From positions 60,486 to 124,485 of the forward strand of contig JAOTOM010002928.1 in assembly GCA_034440615.1 (NCBI GenBank): a DNA stretch of 64,000 bases, written 5' to 3'. Source of the DNA: Ashinkailepas kermadecensis. Taxonomy: Eukaryota; Arthropoda; Thecostraca; Neolepadidae. The position numbers were made by a program, and so were the translations under genes. Within the stretch, counting starts at the first letter, position 1; every line of letters begins with the position of its first letter. The notes below the pieces were generated by a model. It made no database searches and had not been told where the DNA came from. It worked only from the letters and a program-made list of their open reading frames with translations. Shown piece after piece: positions 35,346 through 44,850 of the stretch.

Positions 35346-35688
35346 ATATGTTTGTCCTGCAGCTGTCCAGATTGGTGCTGGTTGTTAGAGCAGTGCCACT
35401 CTCTCCTTCGTCATGAAAGAAGCGCTTGCAGACAAAGGTTAGTCAATAAATTTGAATCGCTTCAGAAGCAGTCTAGTACACTGAAAACACAGTTTGAGAA
35501 TATATGCGAAAAGTCCTCGCAAGAAACCAGAGTTTATGATCAATGGAGAAGGAACGCTAGTTTGAGACTCAAATGCAGTTTCATGATAGAGCACTTCATC
35601 GTCATACTCTCTTGAGTCATGTAGAAAGTCTCAGTTTTCAAAGGATATTTCGAGAATCTTTGTTGGTGTCAGATGATTCTTCTGACTG
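35346..35688 (+). pseudogene. Unidentified coiled-coil-like ORF, left part (LINE-interrupted)
   Basis: After an acceptor-like TTTGTCCTGCAG (to 35362) an open frame encodes a charged, heptad-like segment (ERSACRQRLVNKFESL, STLKTQFENICEKSS, YDQWRRNASLRLK). A 1-nt frame change near 35570 continues as QFHDRALHRHTLLSHVESL and FRESLLVSDDSSD, where a LINE interrupts it. Beyond the LINE the frame resumes at 40460. The protein is not recognised. It could be a host exon, an exon of a dead gene or a processed copy; the frame change argues for a dead copy unless a splice site lies there. Confidence 0.45.
35677..35688. repeat. Target-site duplication, left copy
   Basis: TTCTTCTGACTG, identical to 40460-40471, directly next to the LINE 3' end. 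Confidence 0.85.
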
Positions 35689-36079
35689 TGTGTGTGTGTG
35701 TATGAATTTGGCCAGCCTGCCACCGTGTGGTGATGTCGGCTGTTTCCGGTTGTTGTTGTTGTGTTGGTGTTAAGCGGTATAAAGGGGTGAGGGGTATGGT
35801 AGGAGGATTAGTCGAGGGGTGGAAGAGGGTGTTGATTGGTTGAGCAGTGTCGAAGTAGATTCTTGTAGTGTAGAGTAGAGCTGAGTAGAGTAGAGTTGAG
35901 TAGAGTTGGGTTGAGCGGAAGTATAGTAGAGGTGGTCGGAGTCCGAAGATGTTGCGGTTGAGAAGAGTCGCCAGTCCGGACGGTGCCAGATTGGGGTACG
36001 GGGTGTAGTGGGGGTTTGGGGTTGGGTCTTCGCCTTGGTTGAGACATTGCAAGAACGTTGGGTTTTGGGGTATATTTTT

Positions 36080-36226
36080 GTTTTTCTTTTGTTGTTCTTT
36101 AATCAGCGTCATGTTTTTCGTTTTTTTGGGCTATTTTGTTCATTTTTTTGTAACATCTTTTTGTTTTCGTTCCATCTTTTGTTTTGTTTTTGTTCTTCTT
36201 TTTTTTTTTTTTTTTTTCCCCTTTTT
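36080..36226 (-). repeat. A-rich 3' UTR segment of the LINE
   Basis: On the minus strand this is very A-rich (runs of A up to about 18) directly after the ORF2 stop. It is inside the element, since LINE-like sequence and the (CA)n tail follow to 35689. Confidence 0.7.
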
Positions 36227-39200
36227 TCACAGTTGTTCTAGTATGCGTGTGATAGAGAGAAAGTGGAAGACATGTTCGTGTAGTGCTGGATGTTCGTCGT
36301 TGAGGAGAGTAGTGAGGTTTAGTGGGATGTTGTGTGTGGCGCAATAGTTGGTGATATGTTGTCTTTGGTGGTTGTATTTGGTGCAGTAAATGAGTATGTG
36401 TTTGATTGTGAGTATTCGGTGACATGTTGTTGTTGTTATAGCATGGTGGATGCGTAATTGGGTTTTTTTGGCTGTATTGGTATACAGCACCGCCGCTGTG
36501 CCCGTCTGCTGTGTATGTGATTTGGAGCCGTCTGTGTAGATGATGTGATTTGCATATTGTGATGTGAATTGTAGGAAGAGTTGTTGAATTTCTGCGTCTG
36601 TGTATGTGTGTTTCGGTTTGTCTATGAGGAAGTGTGTTGTGGGTGTTTGGTGTTTCCACCATGCTGTGGGTGGTGGGAGGGGTTGTGCTGTGGGGATTGT
36701 GATTTGTAGTCTATTTGCGTGTTGGTGTATGCGAGTTCCTATCGTGGTTTTGAGTCGTGTTGCGTTCATGAGTATGTGTCTGCGTTTGGTGCGGATTTTG
36801 AGTGCTTCAGTGCATGGGTGGTGTTTGACAAGTTGTGTTTTGTAATGATATCTTAGTAGTGCTTCTGTGCGTCTGTGTTTGAGTTCTGGTATGTGGTTGT
36901 ATATGTGCAGTGCGAGATAAGGTGTAGTGATATATGCTCCGGTGGCTATTTTGAGGCATTGGTGTTGTAGTGTGTCTAGTAGGTGGATGTTTGATTTAGC
37001 TGCATTTTCGAAGAGTGGGGATCCGTATTCCAAAATTAGCCGAATGAGTGATTTGTAGAGAGTTAGAAGTGTGTTTCGATCGGATCCCCAGCTTGTGCCA
37101 GAAAGTGCTCTGAGGATGTTTATTCGTTTTGATGCGCGTTTGTGGATGTCTAAGATGTGTGGCCGAAAGGTAAGTCGTGGGTCTAATGTGATACCTAGGA
37201 ATTTTGTTGTAGTTACAAATGGTATGGGTGTGTAATCTATTTTTAGTGGTTGTAAGTTTGTGTATCGAGTGTTGCCAAATAGCATGCACTTCGATTTGTG
37301 TGGTGCTATGTGTGTAAGTTAAGTAAGGCTAGTTTGTTGTGTAGTTCTGATAGTGCTCTTTGTAGTGTTCCTAATGCGTTGTTGGGTGTTTCGTGTGATG
37401 TCGATATTACTATGTCATCTGCGTATATTGCTATTTTGGTCGGGAAGTTGTCAGTGATGAGTGAGTTTAGGCCTAGAATGAAGAGAAGGGGACTTAGAAC
37501 GGAGCCTTGCATTAAGCCGGTCGTGGGGAATTTAATGTCTGACGTGTGGGGCCCAATTTTGACTTGAAATGATCTGTTTAGTAAGTAGAAATGTAGGTAG
37601 TGTATTAGTCTTCCTTGTATGTCTAGGTTGTATAGGTGTTGTAAGAGTGCTGTGATGTTGATAGTGTCATATGCTTGTTTGAGATCCAGGAAGACGGCGA
37701 CGGTGGTACGTTTCTGTGCCGCCGCTTCCTGGATGTGGGTGGTGAGGTAGGTGAGGTTGTCAAGACAGGAGCGGTTAGGGAGAAAGCCTGATTGTATAGG
37801 AGAGATTAGTTTTTGTGTTTGAATAATGTAGAGGAGGCGTTTTTTGACAAGGCGTTCAAAGAGTTTGTGGAGACAGCTGGTTAGTGCGATATGGCGGTAG
37901 GAGTCGCATAGGGTTCGGTCTGTGTTTTGTTTTGGCATAGGAATGAGCAGAGCGTGTAGCCAAGATTGTGGGTATGTATGTGTTGTCCATGCGGTGTTGT
38001 AGGTGTCCAGTAGTGTTTGTAGTGCTTGTGTTGGTAGGTGTTTGAAGAATGAATAGTGTATGTTGTCTGGTCCTACGCTTGTGTTTCCTGTTTGTGTGAT
38101 TGCTATTTGTAATTCTGTGAGTGTAAACCTAGTGTTGTAAAGGTGTGGCCGTGTGTGTCTGATTGGTGGTGGGGGGTGTCGTGCGAGTGTGGATGACCTA
38201 ATGTGATAGTTGTGTGCGAAAATGTTTGCTATTCTTTGTGGATCTGTGGTGGTGACGTTGTTGTGTATGAGTGTGATGGCTTTGGCTTGTAGTCTTTGTC
38301 GATGTTGGAATGTTCCAAGAAGTCTCCAAATTTCGCCGAGAGGAGTGAATCTGTTAAATTGGGTGCACAATTTATTCCAGGACGTTTTTTTGGCATTTTT
38401 AATGGTTCTTTTGCAGGCTGCTCTGATTTGTTTGTATACTGTGAGTGTTTCTGGTGTGCGGTGCCTTTCATGTCTGTGTCGTGCGTGGTTCCTCGCGCGG
38501 ACCGCCCGGTGGCATCCGTCGCTCCACCAGGGTGCCGCGCGAGGTTTGTGTTGATGGCGTGGTTTTGTTTGTGGTATGTGTTGGTGTGCTGTGGTGATGA
38601 GGATGTCTGCAAATTGTTCTGGTGTGAGGTGTGGGTTGTGTGCTGTTTGTGCTGCTATAGATTCTGAAAAGGGTGTCTAGGATGCTTTTTTGAGGTTCCA
38701 TCGGCCCGTGGGTGGATGTGGTGGGCCGGTGGTCGGGATTTGGTTAAAGGTGATGGTTATGGGTGCGTGGTCACTGAATTGAGGATCGGGGTCGGATGTC
38801 CATGATAGGGTAAGGGATATGCGTGAGGATGGCAGGGTTACGTCAGGGGTAGTGGGGAGGGTGTGGTTAATTGGGACGAGGTATTTTGGTGATCCGGTGT
38901 TGAGTATTGTGAGGTTATGTTGTGTAGCCAGTGTGATGAGTGTGAGTGCTCTGTGATCGGGTCGTGTTGTGTGACTATGACGGGTGTGTGAATTTGATCG
39001 AGTGCCTTGTTTAATTCCGAAAGGGTTTCTGTGGTTCGCGAGGGGGGATCGTATATGTTGATGAGTGTGTAAGCTGTGTTGTGTAGGTGGATTTCCGTGA
39101 GTAATATGTCTGCTGTGGTGTTGAATTGTATCAGGCGTTGTATTCCTAATGTATGTGCATACTCCGCCTGATCTGTATGTGTGTGTGTTGTGTGTGTCTT

Positions 39201-39366
39201 GTCTGTGTAGCGTGTAGTGAGGGATGTTGAATTGGTATGGGTCATGAGGTTTGAAGTGTGTTTCCTGTATGCATAGTGCTGTGTGGTTTGTTTGTAGTGC
39301 GTAGTGTTTGAATTCTGGCCAGTGTCTAATGAGTCCATGCGTGTTCCATTGTAGTATTGTGTTCAT
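36227..39366 (-). pseudogene. LINE ORF2: endonuclease, RT, RNase H remnant
   Basis: Starts at ATG 39366, overlapping the ORF1 end by 41 nt. The endonuclease begins ILQWNTHGLIRHW and holds CIQETHF (catalytic Glu). A frame change and a deletion then remove the GDFN-type block; the end reads FSDHAPITI. RT follows at 38370-37306: SVGPDNIHYSFFK, LDLKQAYDTI (motif A), GLMQGSVLSPLLF (motif B) and IYADDIVIS (motif C, intact). The rest is in another frame at 37285-36227, with thumb sequence, then RNase H IIYTDGSKSHTQQTG, which breaks off after about 40 residues and joins a terminal TIKHILIYC block. ORF2 proteins nick the target and copy the RNA in place. This copy is inactive. Confidence 0.88.
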
Positions 39367-40441
39367 TGTCTGTGAGTGTTGGCACGAGTGAGTGGTCTGT
39401 TGGGTGATTGTTTTTGGCGGTGTTTTTCGTGGGCCTATGAGGTTCTTGTGATTGGGTGGGGGGTGGTGTTGGTGTTGGGTTGAAGGGGATTGTGATGTCT
39501 GAGTCAGTTGTGGTGTGATCGGTGTCCGTTTGCTCTGATCCGGTGTCTGTGTGCGAGTGTTGTGCCAGTGATATGTTCGATGTATGTGAAGTTGGGGATG
39601 TTGAGGATTCTGGTTGGTATGGTGGTGGCGGTGGAGGGTGGCAGGGTGGAGTAAGTACCTGTGAGCGGTTTGGGATATGTGGTGGTGCTTGCAGTGGTCT
39701 GTAGGTAGTGGGATGTCCTGGCGTCGCGGGGTGTTTCTTGTGTGTGTTGGTGTTGGTCGGTGTTGGTGTGTCTGTTCGTTGTGAGTTTGTGTTTGTGTTC
39801 TGCTTGCGTGGTGATCGTGTGGGGAGAGCCGGGTATTCTGTGTAAGAGAGTGGTGGTGCTGATGTGTGGTTCCCCGGCTCTGTGCGGCGAGTTGGCCACG
39901 CCGCCTGCGGGCCGAAGACCACTGCCCTGGCGTCGGGCAGGGACATGCCCCTGAGATGGACTCGGCGGAGCACCTCGCGCTCCGCCCGCCACCGGGGGCA
40001 GCCCCCGTCCGACGCCGCGTGATCCCCCCCGCAGGCGGCGCAGTGGCGCTCGCCGCTTGTGCACTGGTCAGTGGGGTGTGGCTGGGCGCAGTTCCCGCAT
40101 GTGTGTGTGGTGCTGTGGCACCCCCCCTTTGAGTGGCCATAGCGCTGACACTTGGCACAGCGTCGCGGGAGGGGTGCACGTGGACTGACGTCGTACCTAA
40201 TGTATCCTGCTTTAATGTGTTTTGGTGGTGTGCGTGTGTTAAATGTGAGTATGTAGAGTCCTGTGCTGCGTGTGTTCCTAGGGGCCGGCCGGTACACGGC
40301 GGTGACGCCCTGGTCGAGGAGCCTCTCGACCAGGACGTCCGCCGATATACCGGTCAGCTCTCTGGCCATAATGGTCCCTTGTGAAGTGTTGAGGTGTGTG
40401 GCAGGGGTGATGGTGACCGGGATGTTGAGGATGGCGTGCAT
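39326..40441 (-). pseudogene. LINE ORF1 (Gag-like, three CCHC zinc knuckles)
   Basis: 371 codons. The N-terminal part (FNTRTPPKHIKAGYIRYDV) is the usual ORF1 core before the knuckles. Three knuckles follow: CAKCQRYGHSKGGC (C-x2-C-x4-H-x4-C), CGNCAQPHPTDQC (C-x2-C-x3-H-x4-C) and CAACGGDHAASDGGC (C-x2-C-x3-H-x5-C). All ligands are present. A Thr/Pro/His-rich tail of about 180 residues follows. The protein binds element RNA. The frame is open, but the true N-terminus may be missing because the element edge lies about 18 nt upstream of the Met. Confidence 0.9.
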
Positions 40442-40459
40442 GTTAGGTAGGAGGCGTGC

Positions 40460-40634
40460 TTCTTCTGACTGGTTTCAGCGGAAGGTCGTTGATCCCGATC
40501 GCGGCGAAACGAGTCTGCGCATGCGCGCCACCGATCATTTTCAGGCTGCGTGCACGGTAACTAGAGAGAGACTGCGTGCTGCCGGCCATTGCGTTTTTGT
40601 CCGGCCCTTGCTTTGCGAATGTTGGGCACTGTAG
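40460..40634 (+). pseudogene. Coiled-coil-like ORF, right part after the LINE
   Basis: From the second duplication copy the frame of 35573-35688 continues as SSDWFQRKVVDPDRGETSL and RMRATDHFQAACTV to a stop at 40634. The join at the duplicated target site is in frame, which supports one original ORF. A GTAACT donor-like site lies near 40558. Identity unknown. Confidence 0.45.
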
Positions 40635-40865
40635 TGTATGGAATGGAGCGACCTCTGAATGGTAAGCCATCGCATTGTATTGGATATGTATATTGGAAGT
40701 GCCTATAGCCAGGTCAAGTATCTCCCTGGGTATATCTATACCCTGGCCGTGATAGTTTGTTTTGCAATACTAGAAAGCTGATTGGTACAAAAACATACAA
40801 TTTAACCTAACCAAGGTTATTCGACCCTGGAAAATTCGTGGTACATAACCTAGCATAATTCGTGT
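40635..40865. other. Unassigned spacer
   Basis: No motif recognised. Confidence 0.3.
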
Positions 40866-41030
40866 ATTATTTTATTTTCTTATTTCATTCACCTAAACCT
40901 TAGATTTAGCCCAGGGATCAATAAATATGGTGGCCCAGGGATCAATAAAATGGCAGCCTTTGGCCACCATATTTATTGATCCGTGGACTAAATTTAAGGT
41001 TTGAGTGAATGGAATAAGATAATAAACAAT
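40866..41030. repeat. Foldback: 70-bp imperfect inverted repeat
   Basis: Left arm 40866-40935 and right arm 40962-41030 are reverse complements with roughly 85% identity. The innermost ATAAATATGGTGGCC / GGCCACCATATTTAT is perfect. The 26-bp centre holds a third partial copy (CCCAGGGATCAATAAAATGG). It can form a long hairpin and resembles a foldback MITE. Confidence 0.88.
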
Positions 41031-41749
41031 ATTCTAAGTCTCTCAGTCGACGGCGTTCTTGTCTTTGTTTGTTGACAATCCTGTTGAACGTCAGCCGTGG
41101 CAGTTGCGCTGTTGGATGTGGCTGGACTGGAAGTCTGTTCTGAATAAAAGTGTTTTTCCCCGGAGCAGTTTTCTGTTTGGAGGGTTAATTATTGGAAGCA
41201 GAGGCGATGACTGATGAAATTCGCGTCGAATTTAAAGAGCTGGCGTGAATTTTTTGGAATGGATTTTGTGAGAAGAAAGGTCGTTCTCAGAAAAGCCGTT
41301 TCGATACAAATTGAGACTTTATTTCATTCTCAGCTGAGAAGGGAGGTTGCGATCCGAGACCATAACCCATTCTCGCAAGAGTACATTTTAAATATACGTG
41401 CTCTATTTTGAGGGTTCAAATCGGCATCGTGCGATCTCGATTTTTAGTTTCAAGTGAGAATGTTTATCGCTCTTAATGTTAGCCTAAAAAGGGTTCTCAC
41501 ATGAGAACGTTTTTCGGTGTGAGAACGGGTGTTCTCTGATTCACCCGAACAGAGTTCTCATTTTGAGTGGTCTGATTTGAATAGGGAAAATGAGAACGAT
41601 AGATGTTCTCTGAGAACGAATAAGGTTCTCACCTTTTTCTCAGTGTAGACAGCAGCGGCTCAGGCCGTGGTCTTCCACCAGGGCACGGGACTCTGTCAAG
41701 CACTTGGCTCCCGGGAAGTACCCTCCTGAAGGTACCGTGTCCAAGTCAC
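41031..41749. other. Unassigned DNA rich in GAGAAC/GTTCTC motifs
   Basis: Between about 41330 and 41640 GAGAAC and GTTCTC occur more than ten times in both orientations, ending GGTTCTCACCTTTTTCTCAG. This looks like a decayed transposon end, but no matching opposite terminus was found. Confidence 0.4.
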
Positions 41750-42370
41750 TTGCCTGAAAATGTCCAGAGTATTGAGTCTTCTGCTTGTTCAAGTGTTGCA
41801 GCAACGGAAGAAGAAGTCTCCAGTTTGACGGCTCAGCCCAATCAGAGCCCTAGGGACTCCACTTCACTACCCCTAGAAACCCGTCATCTCTTGCCTGAGG
41901 AGTCAGAGGAGGACAAACACTGCGGCCCAGTGGAAACAGCTGTTTGTAGGGATGCTGGTGCGCCACCACGTGGTGTTGTCGATTTTCGCTGCTGTGCGGA
42001 CATGGTCTGGTGCGCTTCGTTGTTTAGTGCGTTCGTGCCCTGCGTTGTGACTGTTTTGAACTTTGGGTGGGCTTTGGTTATGCGTGGGTGGTTTCTGTGT
42101 TTGACGATCTCCAGCGTTGTTTCTGGAGTCAGAAACTGCAGCGTGAGGCCAGCAGCTGAACGCAGAGCACCACAGGAGGACGAACTTCGCCTCGGCACAC
42201 ATTCATCCTACCAACCACCTACGCCACTCCCGGATAAAAATAATTTACTCCACCACGCGGCTACTAGTGGAGAGAGAGCTCGGGTAGTTGCATTACTTCT
42301 GGCACCCACGGTACGGTCACCAACGGCGATGGCACTGAACAATATCGTACAAATCGCACGTCTAATCTAA
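41750..42370 (+). pseudogene. Upstream frame leading into the Penelope element
   Basis: A 206-codon frame. Its last residues ALNNIVQIARLI resemble the Penelope N-terminal region and meet the next PLE segment (LPLNSDILGLLDKGPNFAL) after a frameshift at 42370. The central hydrophobic part looks like unrelated inserted sequence. Not a recognised host gene. Confidence 0.35.
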
Positions 42371-42684
42371 GTAAGTTACCTCTAAACTCAGATATCTTGG
42401 GATTGCTTGACAAAGGCCCCAATTTTGCGTTAGCTTAGAAAGTGGATCGTAGCTGCTTGGAAAACGCAGAATCAGGCGTAGAAAGGTCGATGTATGGTTT
42501 GCGGTGGAGGAATGTGAGGGAGACAAAACAGCAAACTGTACCTCAGGTACCGCAGGCAGGCTTATCACAAAGCACCTCTAGCACAGGTTATTTAAAGCTT
42601 CGCCCCAGGTTCCCCGACACTCCTGCATACCAACCACCGAAAGCCACAACTCAAATAGAATCTGAATTGAAAGATTAAAAACAA

Positions 42685-43640
42685 GTGCTAAAAGCATATA
42701 AATATCACAACAAAGCATCAAACAAAATGTCGGACAATTATGCGAAACAGAGGGAAGTACTTCGGGAAATGAAAAACAACGATAATGTAATAGTAAAGCC
42801 GTCAGATCAATGCAAAGGATTCGTCATGCTAAACAAAACGGATTACATTGAAAAGGCCAGGAAAATAACGGACGATTATCAGAGCATTCCTTCCAAACCA
42901 AACCCTACCAAACGTCTCGAAATCGAAACATGTACTATCATCAAGGAAACTTTATCAGGGAAGTTACATAAAGACACAGTGTTATCTCTTCTTCCTCATT
43001 CCAGCCGCACAGCGGAATTATACGGGCTCCCCAAAACCACAAACTAGAGGTTCCACTGCGCCCTATTGTGTGGGCGAATGGTGACCCCCTAGACAAGTTA
43101 TCTTGGTTCTTGAGTAAGATTCTCGTCCAGATGCTAGCGTTGGTTCCCGCCCATCTGACAAACTCGGAGTCGTACCTGCAGAGGGGGAAAGAAACGTTTC
43201 CTACCAAACTTCCGGAAGGCAGTATTGCTTTTACCATGGACGTGAAAAATTTATATGGCAGCATTCCGATAAAGGAGGGGATAGATGCTGTGATTCGTCT
43301 AATCGAGGACAATCTGGATGATATTTGTCTTTTCGGGATTGGGGTACAGGACTGTGTGAAATTACTAACACATATTTTCAGCAATAACCTCATACGTTTC
43401 GGTAACTCCATGTACAAGCAGACAAGATGAGTGGCTATGGGTAACCGATGTGCACCTCCTTTAGCGATTGCTTTCATGCACCGCCTTGAGTCGACCTTCT
43501 TAGCTTCGTATGATTTGAAACCAGCTCTCTACATGAGGTATATAGACGATATTTTTGATGTTTGGACACATGGCTTGCCTCTCTGCTCGACTTCTTTGCA
43601 GAAATTAACTAACAACATTCCAGCATCAAGTTTACCTTAG
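42685..43640 (+). pseudogene. Penelope-type reverse transcriptase, interrupted
   Basis: Blocks in order: NDNVIVKPSDQCKGFVMLNK (RT start), AELYGLPKTTN, a 1-nt frame change at about 43047, FTMDVKNLYGSIPI (motif A; catalytic Asp present), YKQTR then a TGA stop (43428-43430) where a Gly is expected, VAMGNRCAPPLAIAFMHRLE (motif B), and MRYIDDIFDVW (motif C, YIDD intact). Another frame change at about 43625 moves the thumb (HFLDTLFAVQ) into the next frame. All catalytic residues remain, so the lesions are few and probably not very old. Confidence 0.88.
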
Positions 43641-43681
43641 AACACACTGGTCATAGCAGTTCGATTCATTTCCTTGATACG

Positions 43682-44560
43682 TTGTTTGCAGTTCAGGCTG
43701 ATGGGAGCTACACCACCGAGCTGTACATTAAACCAATGGCAGCCCCCATCATCTTGCACTATGATTCGGCCCACCCGATGGCCACTAAAAAGGCCGTTCT
43801 AACATCCCAAATGAGGAGAGCAGCACGAATCTCCTCCGATACTATTTCATGCGAGCGGAGCCTTGCGAAGATGACGACTCTTTTCCTGGAAAACGGATAC
43901 CCAGCACATCGGGTACACTCCGCCGCTAGTGCTGTTCACCCTCACAACAGGAGTAGGATAGGTGGGCAACGTCGGCATCGAGCGGGTGGCAATCCCAACT
44001 ATGTTTACATGAGACTTCCTTTTGTCGATGACCAACTATGTCGACAGGTAAACGCAGCCATCCGTTCGTCTCATCTAAACCATGTTAGGGTAGCCTGGAC
44101 TAGCGGACCTACGCTGAAATCTTACCTGGTCCGCTCAGCCCTGGAAATGCCGCCATGCCCTGCTGGTAGGAGAACGTGCCACATCGGTATCAACGGGCTC
44201 AAAGGTAGATACACACGGAAAAACGTAGTTTACAAAATAACGTGCAATCGCTGTCTTGGAACATTTTATGTCGGTGAAACCAAACGTAGCATCAGGGATA
44301 GGTACAATGAGCACTTGGGAGATGCCAGACTTCGGAGAGCATACACACCTTTAGGCGAACACATGATCGACAAACATTCTAACATGGAACACAGCGACAC
44401 TAACACAAACTTAAAAGTAGAAATTCTAGCAACGGCCAGGGACAACGCTGAACTGAAGGTCCTCGAATCTCTACATATACCTAATCTACGGCCGCAACTA
44501 AACACGCAAACGACGTCTTGGTATATCACATACAATTACATAAACATAAATGATATATAG
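43682..44560 (+). pseudogene. Penelope RT C-terminus and GIY-YIG endonuclease
   Basis: One open frame of 292 codons. The first half is RT thumb (ELYIKPMAAPIILHYDSAHP) and a linker. The nuclease begins VVYKITCNRCLGTFYVGE, where TFY and YVG stand for the GIY and YIG motifs, followed by TKRSIRDRYNEHLGD with the conserved Arg, a Cys-x2-Cys pair before it, and LGEHMIDKH. In Penelope elements this domain makes the target nick. The frame is complete to its stop. Confidence 0.88.
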
Positions 44561-44805
44561 TATGTATTACGCGTTATATTGGATATATGTCTATATATGT
44601 GCGTGAGTGTATGCATCGATATATATATGGACCATCGGCTCGGGCTTCCTCAGAGGATTCCTTCTTGACATAGTTTGTTTCTGGTTTGGAGTTTCTGTGA
44701 GTGTCTACACCACTAAGGAGGCTTTTCTGCATTCCACGTGTCTTTTTGCACGCTTTTTTCCCGCGTGTTTTTTTCAACTTTTAAGATTGAGCTTTTTCAT
44801 CACTC

Positions 44806-44828
44806 CTGACGATGGCCCCTGGCCGAAG
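44806..44828 (+). ncRNA. Degenerate hammerhead-ribozyme-like core of the Penelope element
   Basis: CTGACGA fits the CUGANGA core, followed by T, stem GGCC, loop CCT, stem GGCC and GAAG in the place of GAAA. Penelope-like elements are known to carry minimal hammerhead motifs in their terminal repeats, and the position after the nuclease ORF and before AATAAAG fits. The GAAG change probably weakens or removes self-cleavage. Confidence 0.5.
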
Positions 44829-44850
44829 CGTTGAGTAATAAAGTATAATC

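Larger units (their letters stand above)
35689..40459 (-). mobile_element. LINE (I-superfamily-like) with ORF1 and ORF2, 4.77 kb
   Basis: A non-LTR retrotransposon on the minus strand. In its own 5'-3' order it has ORF1 with three zinc knuckles, ORF2 with endonuclease, reverse transcriptase and an RNase H remnant, and a 3' UTR that ends in a (CA)n tail (TG run at 35689-35700 on the plus strand). A perfect 12-bp duplication TTCTTCTGACTG flanks it. The zinc-knuckle ORF1 plus RNase H fits the I/LOA/R1 group. The 5' edge lies at or just before the first ORF1 Met seen, so it is likely 5'-truncated. Internal deletions in the endonuclease and RNase H make it inactive. Confidence 0.9.
42300..44850 (+). 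mobile_element. Penelope-like element with GIY-YIG endonuclease, defective
   Basis: Order: N-terminal region, Penelope-type RT (42685-43640), GIY-YIG nuclease (44150-44500) and a 3' region with a hammerhead-like motif and AATAAAG. Penelope-like elements are a distinct retroelement class whose RT is related to telomerase. Frameshifts near 42370, 43047 and 43625 plus stops at 42676 and 43428 disable this copy. A second terminal repeat was not found, and its 5' end is uncertain. Confidence 0.88.

Noticed and set aside
38677..40179. A single 500-codon minus-strand gene
   Set aside because: Its first half overlaps LINE ORF1 in another frame. The real coding start in this frame is the endonuclease ATG at 39366.
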